64,000 nt of DNA, taken from the NCBI GenBank assembly GCA_013289045.1, contig JABDAU010000001.1:1-64000 (forward strand), read 5' to 3'. The position numbers were made by a program, and so were the translations under genes. This document shows positions 34,695 to 43,608 of the stretch, in pieces (the stretch's first letter is position 1; each line of letters opens with the position of its first letter). The DNA comes from Bacteroidota bacterium (lineage in GTDB: Bacteria; Bacteroidota; Bacteroidia; Sphingobacteriales; Sphingobacteriaceae). Below the pieces are notes generated by a model that saw nothing but the letters and a program-made list of their open reading frames with translations, had not been told where the DNA came from and did not search any database.

Positions 34695-36145
34695 TAATTA
34701 TCGGTATAAGTAAATTTCAAAGGATTATCGGTGCGGAATGGCACGGCGGGCAATCCGCTTTTGTTATAAAAATTGGGCTCAGCCACTTCGGTCCAGCCAA
34801 ACCGCGCTGCCACTGGCGACGGAACCTCGGGTGAGGAAACGATCACCTTATCGCCTTTAATTACGGCGCTGGCATTCACAAATTTTCCGTCTGCACCGGC
34901 AATGGTAAAGTAATCCAGTGGTTTGCCATCGTGGCTTACCAAGCCCCCATCTGTATATTTAAAACTCAGTATGATCTTGTTGCCGGATAGCTGCATCTTG
35001 TCATACATCGGACCAGAAAACTCAACCTTTTTGCCATAAGTATTTGCCAGCGCCTGTAGCTCAAGCCGGCGGCCCACAACCCACTTAAAGGCAGGGTGAA
35101 TATTTGTCAACGAGTCATTTAGATCTGTGGTGACGATCATCCCGGTATGCGGAATGTTCAGCGCCATTGTTTGTGCTTCGCGAAGTTCCGGCTCTGTGTA
35201 AATGGTGAAATGTATTTTGCTCTGCGCTCTTGAATAATAGAACGGCGCTATCTGAACATAATAAAACGGCAATGTTTTGTCCACCCATATTTTGCGCCAC
35301 CAGTTGATCAGCGCCTCCATTTTGTACGTATAGCCGATAGTTTCGGCCAGGTATGCGCCGCTCTCGCCCTGGTACCACAAAAACCCGCGTAATGTATAAG
35401 GCGCCACAGGCTGGATCATGTTGATATACAGCTTTCCGGGGTCACCATCTACTTTAATATTGTTATCCTTGAAATAAGGCACAGCATCAAAAGCCTCCTG
35501 CGGAGCCCATGGCTCTATGCGGCTTCCGCTTATGGCTGAACAAATTATTCCTACCAGTACTTTTAGGTCATGATTGAGATTTTTACCAAAAAAATATCCG
35601 GCAGCAGAAAAGTCTCTCAACGCCGTTCCTTGGGCAATATCCCAACCTGAATGGGTTGAATCCGGTTTTCTTAAATTCTTTTGTGTAACGAGGAAGATCC
35701 TGATCTGCTGGTTATGTGCACGGTCAAGCTCATCTATCGGCGTATTTACAGTGGTAGTATCAGGCCTGCGTACTTTGCTGTTCTTACGCATTTCGTACGA
35801 CATGTTCGATTGCCCAGAACACAGCCACACCTCGCCAACCAATATGTTCTCCAGTTTGATAGTATTCGTTCCGCTGATCATCATTTCACGTCCATCGGCA
35901 GAAGCCTTCATCGGATCGAGTGTGATCTTCCAATTGCCTGAAGCATCGGTAATTTCCTTTTTCTCCTGCCCGGCAAATTTTACGGTAATTGTCTCGCCTG
36001 CAGATGCAGTTCCCCATATCGTCACCGGCTTATCGCGCTGCAATACCATGTTGTTGCCTAATACTTTAGGCAGCACAACCGTAGCTCCTGCATTTAATAC
36101 AAAAAGCAGGCAAACAGCAGATATGGCCAACAGTTTCTTTAGCAT
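34694..36145 (-). CDS. SGNH-type (sialate) O-acetylesterase, secreted
   Basis: 483 residues with a signal peptide (ends NAGAT). The beginning LPKVLGNNMVLQRDKPVTIWGTASAGE followed by VGEVWLCSGQSNMSYEM is the sialate O-acetylesterase (SASA) pattern. Ser in GQSNM is the nucleophile, WYQGE (FLWYQGESGA) is a conserved block, and NIHP supplies Asp/His region residues (DLNDSLTNIHPAFK). In plant-polysaccharide loci such enzymes deacetylate pectin or xylan rather than sialic acid. It is coupled to GH145-like upstream by a shared base and to GH2 downstream. Confidence 0.87.
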   Translation of the reverse strand: MLKKLLAISAVCLLFVLNAGATVVLPKVLGNNMVLQRDKPVTIWGTASAGETITVKFAGQEKKEITDASGNWKITLDPMKASADGREMMISGTNTIKLENILVGEVWLCSGQSNMSYEMRKNSKVRRPDTTTVNTPIDELDRAHNQQIRIFLVTQKNLRKPDSTHSGWDIAQGTALRDFSAAGYFFGKNLNHDLKVLVGIICSAISGSRIEPWAPQEAFDAVPYFKDNNIKVDGDPGKLYINMIQPVAPYTLRGFLWYQGESGAYLAETIGYTYKMEALINWWRKIWVDKTLPFYYVQIAPFYYSRAQSKIHFTIYTEPELREAQTMALNIPHTGMIVTTDLNDSLTNIHPAFKWVVGRRLELQALANTYGKKVEFSGPMYDKMQLSGNKIILSFKYTDGGLVSHDGKPLDYFTIAGADGKFVNASAVIKGDKVIVSSPEVPSPVAARFGWTEVAEPNFYNKSGLPAVPFRTDNPLKFTYTDN

Positions 36146-38115
36146 CAGTAAGCAGAGGTTTTAAATGATTTGATATAAAATGCCGCCGCAGGAACAGGCT
36201 CTCCCGGATTTTTCAGGTCGAAATCCTGGTCGGTTGGCGTATCTGCATCCGGGAATCGCCTTGTTTCACCGGTACGGAATACCACCCGTTTGATATTCAG
36301 CACAGGTGCAAAAAACAGGTTGGTGAGTACATCTTTGCCATTTATGTTCACAGTATAAAAACGGGTATCGGTATTCAACTTTACAGTGATATGATAAGCT
36401 TTGTTCGCTTCATATTTCAATATATTTTTACTGCGATACCCTGTTTTCGACCTGAGTACACCTGTTGAATCGAGAGTTAACCGGATAGCCGCATCGCCAA
36501 ATTTATCCTGGAACTCAATATCCATCATACCGGTGTTGTTTTGGCCCGGGATGATGGTAAAATCAGCCAGTAGTTTTTTCGTTTCCGGTATCACGCGTTC
36601 TGCACGGGCATATTCGTATCGGTCCCAATCTTTAAGCGACAAGCAACGTGAGCCGTCCGGCCCTTTGTCAATATTTACCGGCGCCCAAAGCGGGCTGTAG
36701 GTGTTCCATTTTTCAAGCTCCTTGCCGGCTGGTAATTCATCAAAAACCTCGTTAGCATGTTCTGTAGCGCTATCGGTTACAGGCACGGCGATGGATGACA
36801 CCCAAATATCTTCCTTGTTCATGCTGTACGTCACCCAAAGTTTGCCGTCGGGAATTACGCCATTGCCTTCCTCGATACCACGCGTATACTGCGGGCCGTA
36901 TGATTTATAATTGCCACCATAGCGCATAGGGGATATTTCGCCGTTTACCAATAATAAGTTGGTATAATTTAAACCATCCTGGCTAACTGAAATACCCAGC
37001 GGCCAGCGAAATTCTGACGGATTATAAACTGTTGCATATTTTCCATCCGAAGTGCTTTGGCCCCATATTTTGGCGTTGCTGGTCACAAAGCGCGGTGCAC
37101 GGCTGGCATTAGCAGGCCAGGTTTTACCGTTATCAGTACTGATTGCAGTGAGGGCATATTTCCAGAGACCTACCACCCTGCCATCCGGCAAATGATAGAA
37201 ATTGAATGCCTTATAATCTTTATGCAACGGGATAAGCGGATCTTTACGGTCAGTTTCTTCCTGCCATTGCATCATCATCAGCGGGTTGGCCATCAGCTCA
37301 TCGCAAGCCTGCACAAATCCTTTATCCTTGCTTTTGGTATAAAATGGGTATGAAGTATTTTGCTCATTCCATTTTGGGTTATAATGTATGAAATAGATCG
37401 ACCCGTATTTTCCATTAGAATACACCTCACGCACTACGCGGCCAATGCCCAAACCGTCGTTAGGGTCGTCATGCGCATCAAGACATATGCCGTAAAAGCC
37501 CAGCGCCAATAAGCGTTTGGACTTGGCAGTGTAAAACCCCATACGCTGGTGCATTACCGCGTACAGGTCTCTCGCTACGCCGGGATGGCCTTCTTTGGTT
37601 GTGCCATCCGGAATTTTATATTGAGGGAAGATCACTTCAGGTTTTGACCATATTTTGCCGTCTTTTGATGTGATCACTAAAGTTTGTCCAGGCGGAACGC
37701 TCTCTCCTACCTTATCGCTCAGGTACTCTACATAAAAAGTATTGTTCCAATACGCCAGCATGGGCTGATGGTTATAGGTAAAACCAAAGCCGTCGGCCAT
37801 TTCGGGATGCTCGCGGTTAGCACGGAAAATTTGCATGCTGTGTACGCCAATCACCGGGCTCAAGCGCCCGTGATGATAATCCACATCCACCACCGTATTG
37901 CCGGTATAGTGTACCGTATCCTGCGCCATCGCTAATGAGGAGACAACAGTAAGCAAAGCGAACGAAACAATTGAAACTTTGAAAGTGAAATGACGCAGCC
38001 GTATTTTTAACCACAGAGCGCACAGAGAAAGAGACGCAAAGGGCACAGAGTGAAAAAGTCTCTGTGTGCTCTGTGTAAATCTCTGTGTGCTCTGTGGTTG
38101 ATAAATATGAAACAT
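36145..38115 (-). CDS. Secreted beta-propeller hydrolase, GH145-like
   Basis: The ORF gives 656 residues, but the first about 38 codons are read through a palindromic CACAGAG repeat. The real signal peptide appears to be around residues 45-64 (ending SLAMAQ), with no in-frame ATG just before it; an in-frame GTG inside the repeat is an option. The mature part (VVDVDYHHGRLSPVIGVHSMQIFRANREHP, FTYNHQPMLAYWNNTFYVEYLSDKVGE, ITSKDGKIWSKPEV) resembles the seven-bladed propellers of GH145, which cleave rhamnose-glucuronic acid linkages. A C-terminal beta-sandwich (about 475-650) follows. Family placement is from memory of the pattern and moderate only. Confidence 0.65.
   Translation of the reverse strand: MFHIYQPQSTQRFTQSTQRLFHSVPFASLSLCALWLKIRLRHFTFKVSIVSFALLTVVSSLAMAQDTVHYTGNTVVDVDYHHGRLSPVIGVHSMQIFRANREHPEMADGFGFTYNHQPMLAYWNNTFYVEYLSDKVGESVPPGQTLVITSKDGKIWSKPEVIFPQYKIPDGTTKEGHPGVARDLYAVMHQRMGFYTAKSKRLLALGFYGICLDAHDDPNDGLGIGRVVREVYSNGKYGSIYFIHYNPKWNEQNTSYPFYTKSKDKGFVQACDELMANPLMMMQWQEETDRKDPLIPLHKDYKAFNFYHLPDGRVVGLWKYALTAISTDNGKTWPANASRAPRFVTSNAKIWGQSTSDGKYATVYNPSEFRWPLGISVSQDGLNYTNLLLVNGEISPMRYGGNYKSYGPQYTRGIEEGNGVIPDGKLWVTYSMNKEDIWVSSIAVPVTDSATEHANEVFDELPAGKELEKWNTYSPLWAPVNIDKGPDGSRCLSLKDWDRYEYARAERVIPETKKLLADFTIIPGQNNTGMMDIEFQDKFGDAAIRLTLDSTGVLRSKTGYRSKNILKYEANKAYHITVKLNTDTRFYTVNINGKDVLTNLFFAPVLNIKRVVFRTGETRRFPDADTPTDQDFDLKNPGEPVPAAAFYIKSFKTSAY
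38009..38099. repeat. Palindromic CACAGAG repeat element at the GH145-like start
   Basis: AACCACAGAGCGCACAGAGA (38009-38028) and TCTCTGTGTGCTCTGTGGTT (38080-38099) are inverted repeats with one mismatch in 20. Further CACAGAG/CTCTGTG units lie between them. ACCACAGAG-type dispersed repeats occur in many bacterial genomes. No transposase gene is present, so it is a non-autonomous or REP-like element. Confidence 0.8.
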
Positions 38116-38120
38116 GTTTT

Positions 38121-39050
38121 TTAATTTGATGCAGTGGCAGCCTGCAGGTTTTTCAGCGTTTTTTCTGTCACCTTAAATATTGTGCCGTGCTTATGGCCTT
38201 GTGGCACGCTCACCGAATCGGTAATATTTGTAAATGTCTTAAAATCAGCGGTACGCACACAACCGAATTTTTTCAGGCGGTACGAATCATAATAGATCAG
38301 CCAATTGTTTCCGGCTTTGGTCATGGTTGGGCCTTCAGAATACATTTCGGTGAAGCGTTTAGAGTAATCCGTAAAAGGCCCAAGTGGGTTAGTACAGTGC
38401 GCCACCAGGATGTTACGGTACGGCCGTGTGTTATCTTTCATCACCAGCTCGTAGCTATCTTTTGCGAGTTTTACCAGTTCAGCATCGATCACACTGAAGC
38501 CGGGATCGAGGTATAATTTTGCCGGCGTAAAGGTTTTGAAATCCTTGGTGACAGTATAATATAAACGGTGATTATTATTCTCATCCTCTTCCCCTTTAGC
38601 AAAACGGCCGGGTACGCATGATGCCCAAATAATAATGAATTGTTTGTTTTCGTCGTCGTAAAACAGTTCAGGCGCCCAGGCATTTACGGCGGTCGGCTCA
38701 TCAGCCATTACCTCTACCGTACGTTCCGGCGACCAATGGATGAGGTCTTTCGATTCAGCATAGCCGATGCTGCGGCTGGCCTTCCATGCAATGGTCCAAA
38801 CCAAGTGATATACACCGTCCGGGCCTTGTTCAATAGACGGGTCGCGCATGATCTTGTCGCTGCCCGCCCGCGGGGTTAGAAAAATATGATTAAAATCCGT
38901 CCAATGATAGCCGTCGTGACTGTACAGCAGCCTTAGGCCTTCGCTTGCCGGTTCGTGGAAACCGGTAAACAGGTACACGTCTTTCTTTGCCCTGCACGAA
39001 AAAAATACGGACGCGATCACCATCAAAACAAGTCCAATTTTTCCCTTCAT
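38121..39050 (-). CDS. GH43-like five-bladed propeller hydrolase, lipoprotein
   Basis: 309 residues with a lipoprotein signal; the likely lipobox ends VFFSC (Cys19). The catalytic domain has the GH43-type acidic triad positions: an early acidic residue near TGFHEPASEG or RDPSIEQ, SVIDAEL for the pKa-modulating Asp, and EGPTMTKAG for the Glu. AWAPELFYDD is a signature block. This group of small GH43-like proteins is common in pectin loci and may act on arabinose or galactose side chains. It precedes GH145-like by five bases. Confidence 0.75.
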   Translation of the reverse strand: MKGKIGLVLMVIASVFFSCRAKKDVYLFTGFHEPASEGLRLLYSHDGYHWTDFNHIFLTPRAGSDKIMRDPSIEQGPDGVYHLVWTIAWKASRSIGYAESKDLIHWSPERTVEVMADEPTAVNAWAPELFYDDENKQFIIIWASCVPGRFAKGEEDENNNHRLYYTVTKDFKTFTPAKLYLDPGFSVIDAELVKLAKDSYELVMKDNTRPYRNILVAHCTNPLGPFTDYSKRFTEMYSEGPTMTKAGNNWLIYYDSYRLKKFGCVRTADFKTFTNITDSVSVPQGHKHGTIFKVTEKTLKNLQAATASN

Positions 39051-39092
39051 CTCATTTATATCGAATCGATTATCAATACCCAGTCGTTGCCG

Positions 39093-40430
39093 TTAACGGG
39101 TTCGCCCCGGAGGATTAAATTTCGCGCTTTTTGATTTAGCAAAGGCGCCTATCACAGTAATGTTACCGTTGCGCGGGTTGTACCACGAGGCTTTGATTTT
39201 TTCGCCGGGCAGTAAGCTGGTATTGATGTCCATACTGCGGCCTGTATAAGTATAAATGAAAGCGTAGTTTTTACCTCGCGTTGCCAATAAACGATTATAA
39301 CGTTCGCCCTGTCTGTCAGCTATCAGTTCCTGTGCAGGAACCCGCTCAAAATACGGCCTTGATAACATCAGCTTTTTCAGGTAAATCATTTGTTGTGCGC
39401 CGGGATCGTTTATGGAATTGTACCAGTAGCCTTTTGAGCCATAAGCGCTGCCTTTATCTGTTGGCATGTGCATTTGCATTACATCGTTATTCCCGTAAGT
39501 GTAACCTGACGCTCCTGAAAAAACCGACCAGTAGCCATATCGGCGTACGTCGGCATCTGTCCAGCGCGGCAAGGTCAAGTCATGTAAACCGTAGGGAATT
39601 CTTTCGTATGATGGCTCAGCATCCAGTGTAGGTTTTGCAGGCACTTTCTTATAATCAGCCTCAACATAGCGCCAGTTATCTTCGCCGTAATGAAGATCGC
39701 CTTTTGAAGTATCCTGGGCATAAGTGCGGTGGCCGGATTGGATGCTGTTAAAGCTCAGCCAATCCTGGTTATGGAACCATGTTGATGATTCCGTCCTGCC
39801 GCGTGGATGGTATGTGATGAGGTGATTGGGATCGATCTGATGGATGGTATTACCGATCATGTTCCAAACTTTCATCGAATCGGTACCGGCAATGTCGCCG
39901 CCATTCATCCAGATGATATTTGGGTGTGATTTGTAACGGTTCGCTAAAAACGTCGCATAGGCTTTTGCCTGTTGTTGGGTGATATGCGTGCCTTTCACAA
40001 CTGATCCCCATATGGGTACCAGGGCGATGTACAGACCTTTTTCTTCGGCTTTGCTGATCACCCAATCGATATTATCCCAATAGTTATTTAGGGATAAACC
40101 AGCAGATACGTTAGGTTTAGTGACGTCCTTGTTGATCAAAGCGGTTTCGCCATAAGCGTCTGCATCACCAGTGCCGTGCAGCACCATGCATTGTATCACA
40201 TTGAAACCCTGTTTACTGCGTGTATCCAGGTATTTTTCGGCTTCCTCGCGTTTCAATTTGGTGAACAACAGCCAGCCGGTATCACCCAGCCAAAAAAATG
40301 GCTGATCATCCACCGAAAAGAAACGGTGGTTTTCTGAGATCTTTATTACAGGTAACGAAGCATCCTTGTCGCTTTTAAATGAAAAAAGCAAACAACAGAT
40401 CACTCCGGCCAGTCCAATTTTCTTTAACAT
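39093..40430 (-). CDS. GH140-like (DUF4038) apiosidase-type glycosidase
   Basis: About 445 residues from the ATG at 40430, chosen since MLKKIGLAGVICCLLFS forms a signal peptide and it leaves five bases after the previous stop; the longer reading overlaps that gene by 19 bases. The TIM barrel begins FFWLGDTGWLLFTKLKREEAEKYL, the DUF4038 hallmark. Predicted catalytic residues are Asp179 in MNGGDIAG and Glu272 in LDAEPSYERI, close in spacing to the Asp/Glu pair of a characterised RG-II apiosidase. A small beta domain with SWYNPRNGNITVIG closes the protein. Apiosidase activity is a family-based inference. Confidence 0.8.
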   Translation of the reverse strand: MLKKIGLAGVICCLLFSFKSDKDASLPVIKISENHRFFSVDDQPFFWLGDTGWLLFTKLKREEAEKYLDTRSKQGFNVIQCMVLHGTGDADAYGETALINKDVTKPNVSAGLSLNNYWDNIDWVISKAEEKGLYIALVPIWGSVVKGTHITQQQAKAYATFLANRYKSHPNIIWMNGGDIAGTDSMKVWNMIGNTIHQIDPNHLITYHPRGRTESSTWFHNQDWLSFNSIQSGHRTYAQDTSKGDLHYGEDNWRYVEADYKKVPAKPTLDAEPSYERIPYGLHDLTLPRWTDADVRRYGYWSVFSGASGYTYGNNDVMQMHMPTDKGSAYGSKGYWYNSINDPGAQQMIYLKKLMLSRPYFERVPAQELIADRQGERYNRLLATRGKNYAFIYTYTGRSMDINTSLLPGEKIKASWYNPRNGNITVIGAFAKSKSAKFNPPGRTR

Positions 40431-40435
40431 AATTT

Positions 40436-43400
40436 TTAGTTGCGTGTGAGCCACAGGATAGCTTCGCCGCCTTTAGTATTTACGATCTCGACATTTTTAC
40501 CGCCTTTAACCTGTTCTTCGCCTGGTAAAGCAGTCCCGGTTTTTAGGTCGATCCATTTTGCTTTGTAATTTGCATTTGGCGCGAGATCAAGATGTATGCT
40601 GTTTGCAGAATTGCTAAAAACGATGTATCCCTTTGCCGCGTTGCCTAAAGCCCATTGGCCTGACGGAATGCCCGGCAGATCAACCGGCTTCATGGCAGTC
40701 GCGTCGGTTAAGAATTGCTTATCGGTTGTGGCAGGAAGTGCCGGGAATGAACCACCTGCAATAAATACTGCCCAGCCGAAATGCTCGTAACCATCGGCAG
40801 AATACAAAACAGCCTTGTCAGGATATTTGGTGGTGTATTCGTGTACTGAACGATAAACGTCGTCAAACGTTGGCGCTTTTGGTTTGTATACACGCTCCTG
40901 CTGGCGCGGCGCAAGGCTTTGGCCACCAAGCGGTGCGTATAATTTGCCGTTGCCCTGGTAGTACCAGTAACGGATATCGATCACGTTGATCACCGAAGCT
41001 TTAGCCGGGTCTGCAAGGATAGCATCCTGCACGTCTTTGGTCGAGCTCAGGCCAATAACCTCTTTCTTTTTATGGGTTGTCTCCCATTGTTTGATTGTTT
41101 CCACCCAAAACTGCATAAAATGCAGCGGGCCGGTGTATTCAGCGCTAATGGTTTGGATTACGCCGGTATTATTGACGAAATTATCCATACACTTATCAAT
41201 GTAAGCCGTCAACAGCTTGCGGCGGGTTGGCTGGGTAACGTCATAAAATTGCTCGGCCATAAATTGCCGTTTGTCGCCAGCATAGTTAACCGGCTCGGGG
41301 AAACCGGTACTGTTGATGTTGTTAGCCGTGCGCCATGGGAAATCCGCGTAATGGGCGCCTGCTTCAATTATATTATGCTGGAAAAAGTTTTGATGGAACA
41401 ATACCAGTCCTCTTTCGTCAGCTATATCGGCGAATTGCTTCAAGCGACTCCAGTACCAAACATTGTATTTGGTGAGATCGTATTTACTTAAGCCATCCCA
41501 TGCCAGCTCTTTACCGCTGCGCGCGAATGGAAGCTCGTAAAATGGCGGCCAAACATCGCCATCGGCACGGCGGATGCGCTCGTGGTCGTCGCGGCGGCGT
41601 TCGTACCAAAGGCCGTAGTTGTGTTCCAATACGATGATATTTTCTTTTTGCATCCAGTCGGCGACCTCGTCGAGATTATCGGTCAAACCTTTACCCGTAC
41701 GACCGGGAACCCAGCGGGTGATGTCAGGCTTGGCTTCCTTTTCGGTATAATCAGGTTTCACTGTACCGCTCCACCATGGCGCTTCAAAATGTTTCCCTTG
41801 CAGAACGGTGTTGCCGCGTACCAGCCAGCCATTGGTTACGCTCATTTTTGGAGCGAATACGGTAGGCGGTGGAAATTTAACACCTATCTCATCAATACTT
41901 TTTGCGCCGCTTGCGGCAATGCTGATCGGATTTCTTTTTGGCGCTGCATCAACCCAATCAGCAATTGTTGTTGCCGGTTTACGAGCGTCATCCAGCAAAG
42001 CCGCAGCTTCAGCCGGTGTAGGGCTGCTGGATGGCTCGGTTGTAATGCGCAGTATTCCGGCTTGTTTTTCTACATCTTTATTAAGGCGTTGCGCCAGTTG
42101 CGCGTAATATAAGCTGCGTGGGCTAAGCGTTTCGTTTGATGCTTCCCAATAGCCGTCGCCACTAAATTGCGCCCATGTGCCGAAAGCCCAGTTTTGGGCA
42201 GTTGGTGGCTGATAGCAATCCACATGTGCTGATGAGCAATTCCAGAAAACGCTGTTTGCGGCGTTCCAGCCTGCACCCTGTTCGTCCTGGCCTTTGTTCA
42301 TGTAGCTGATGGCGGAGCCATCGATGTTTGCTATGTCGAATAATATACCCGATGCCCAGCTATCAATACTGCCGCTGTATCCCAACGATTCCTTTGCCGA
42401 ACATTGTACAAAGGCGGTTGGGCCTGGTGTACAATAGCCTGCAGCGAAATCATGGATCCCGTTTACAGAATAAAGTCGTTGGAAAAGCGTTTGCCCGCCG
42501 GTGGTCCAGAACGTATAGCGGCGCTGGCCACCAATTTCCGATATTGGCGCTAAGGATTTGCAATCTTCAACTGTTACGCGGTTTGCAGTTTCTTCCACAA
42601 ATACTGCAGAGCCGGCAAAGTGTTCAAATATCACCTGGCGAACCCACGCGTCCGAAGCATCTTCCATCGTGATGGCCATCCATCGGTGCGCTTCGTCTTT
42701 TGGATTTGCCACGTCGTAAGCGGATTGCAAACGCAGGTTTTCAATACCTACGTTGTTGATCCTGCCGGGCCAGTCGTATTTTGCTATTTTGCCGCCGCCG
42801 TATGTGCTATCTAACGCTGTTGTGAGTGGTGCATCTATCGTTATTTTATCACCGTCGATGGCGGTTATCTTTCTATCCCAATAAATATCGCGCTCGCCCG
42901 GTTTCCAGGCAAGGGCGGTTAAGCCACCGCCGAAATGGTCAGTTCCCAAAGCGGTGATCCACGCCTGGGTGCTTGGGCGGTGTACGGTGATCATGTCGCC
43001 GGCTTTGAGATCGCCTCCATGTGCAACATGAAATGTAAATGCGTTTACCGGCACATACGCGTCGGTAATTTCAATTTCTTTTGATCGCTTACGATCGTTT
43101 TTCCCAATTACCTGAATCAATGTAGCGCGATCGGTGCCTGCACCTAAAATAGTGGTGCCGCCGGCTTCCATCCCACTGCCCCTCAGCACAACGCCCGAAG
43201 CTTTTATCTTCAGGCTGCCATCAACTTCGTAAACACCTTTGCTTAATAATACCGCTCCGCGGAAACCATTGGCATCCTGCGGCAACGCGGCCACATAATC
43301 CAATGCTGCCTGTATGCGCAGGGTTGCATCGCCTTTTTTAAGCGGTACAACTACTTTTACCGGCACAAGCGGGATTGGTTGTTCTGAGGCCATATACCCG

Positions 43401-43591
43401 CAGTATGAAAAATCGGGTATGCGGTCGCCTTTGGCATTGGGCTGGTAGATGAGTTTGCCGTCTTTCTGAACGGTTAGCGGCGCATTTGGTTGTTTCTTTC
43501 CTTTTTGGGCTATTGCGGGGGTGTTAACCACCACACCCCCTGCCAATATCCCGATCAATAAACCAATTGTATTGCGTATGAAGAATTTCAT
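40436..43591 (-). CDS. Secreted two-domain protein: beta-helix plus TIM-barrel-like region
   Basis: 1051 residues with a signal peptide (ends PAIAQ). The first half (about 70-480) is a pectate-lyase-superfamily beta-helix: RIQAALDYVAALPQDANGFRGAVLLSKGVYEVDGSL, GVVLRGSG, VTVEDCKSLAPIS and repeated coils. The second half (about 620-1045) is different: WMQKENIIVLEHNYGLWYERRRDDHERI, GLVLFHQNFFQHNI, GVIQTISAEYTGPLHFMQFWVETIKQW and a final GGEAILWLTRN beta-domain look like a glycosidase-type TIM barrel with a beta-sandwich. It resembles DUF6298-type proteins of pectin loci. Substrate and mechanism are unknown to me; both domains could be catalytic. Confidence 0.7.
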   Translation of the reverse strand: MKFFIRNTIGLLIGILAGGVVVNTPAIAQKGKKQPNAPLTVQKDGKLIYQPNAKGDRIPDFSYCGYMASEQPIPLVPVKVVVPLKKGDATLRIQAALDYVAALPQDANGFRGAVLLSKGVYEVDGSLKIKASGVVLRGSGMEAGGTTILGAGTDRATLIQVIGKNDRKRSKEIEITDAYVPVNAFTFHVAHGGDLKAGDMITVHRPSTQAWITALGTDHFGGGLTALAWKPGERDIYWDRKITAIDGDKITIDAPLTTALDSTYGGGKIAKYDWPGRINNVGIENLRLQSAYDVANPKDEAHRWMAITMEDASDAWVRQVIFEHFAGSAVFVEETANRVTVEDCKSLAPISEIGGQRRYTFWTTGGQTLFQRLYSVNGIHDFAAGYCTPGPTAFVQCSAKESLGYSGSIDSWASGILFDIANIDGSAISYMNKGQDEQGAGWNAANSVFWNCSSAHVDCYQPPTAQNWAFGTWAQFSGDGYWEASNETLSPRSLYYAQLAQRLNKDVEKQAGILRITTEPSSSPTPAEAAALLDDARKPATTIADWVDAAPKRNPISIAASGAKSIDEIGVKFPPPTVFAPKMSVTNGWLVRGNTVLQGKHFEAPWWSGTVKPDYTEKEAKPDITRWVPGRTGKGLTDNLDEVADWMQKENIIVLEHNYGLWYERRRDDHERIRRADGDVWPPFYELPFARSGKELAWDGLSKYDLTKYNVWYWSRLKQFADIADERGLVLFHQNFFQHNIIEAGAHYADFPWRTANNINSTGFPEPVNYAGDKRQFMAEQFYDVTQPTRRKLLTAYIDKCMDNFVNNTGVIQTISAEYTGPLHFMQFWVETIKQWETTHKKKEVIGLSSTKDVQDAILADPAKASVINVIDIRYWYYQGNGKLYAPLGGQSLAPRQQERVYKPKAPTFDDVYRSVHEYTTKYPDKAVLYSADGYEHFGWAVFIAGGSFPALPATTDKQFLTDATAMKPVDLPGIPSGQWALGNAAKGYIVFSNSANSIHLDLAPNANYKAKWIDLKTGTALPGEEQVKGGKNVEIVNTKGGEAILWLTRN

Positions 43592-43608
43592 TATTAAAGT
43601 TACCTCAA

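Noticed and set aside
34694..36145. Sialic acid deacetylase as literal function
   Set aside because: The SASA fold is common in plant-glycan loci, where it removes acetyl groups from pectin or xylan.
38009..38099. CRISPR-like array in the CACAGAG repeats
   Set aside because: Units are short, inverted and unequally spaced, without spacers or cas genes; it is a palindromic dispersed repeat.
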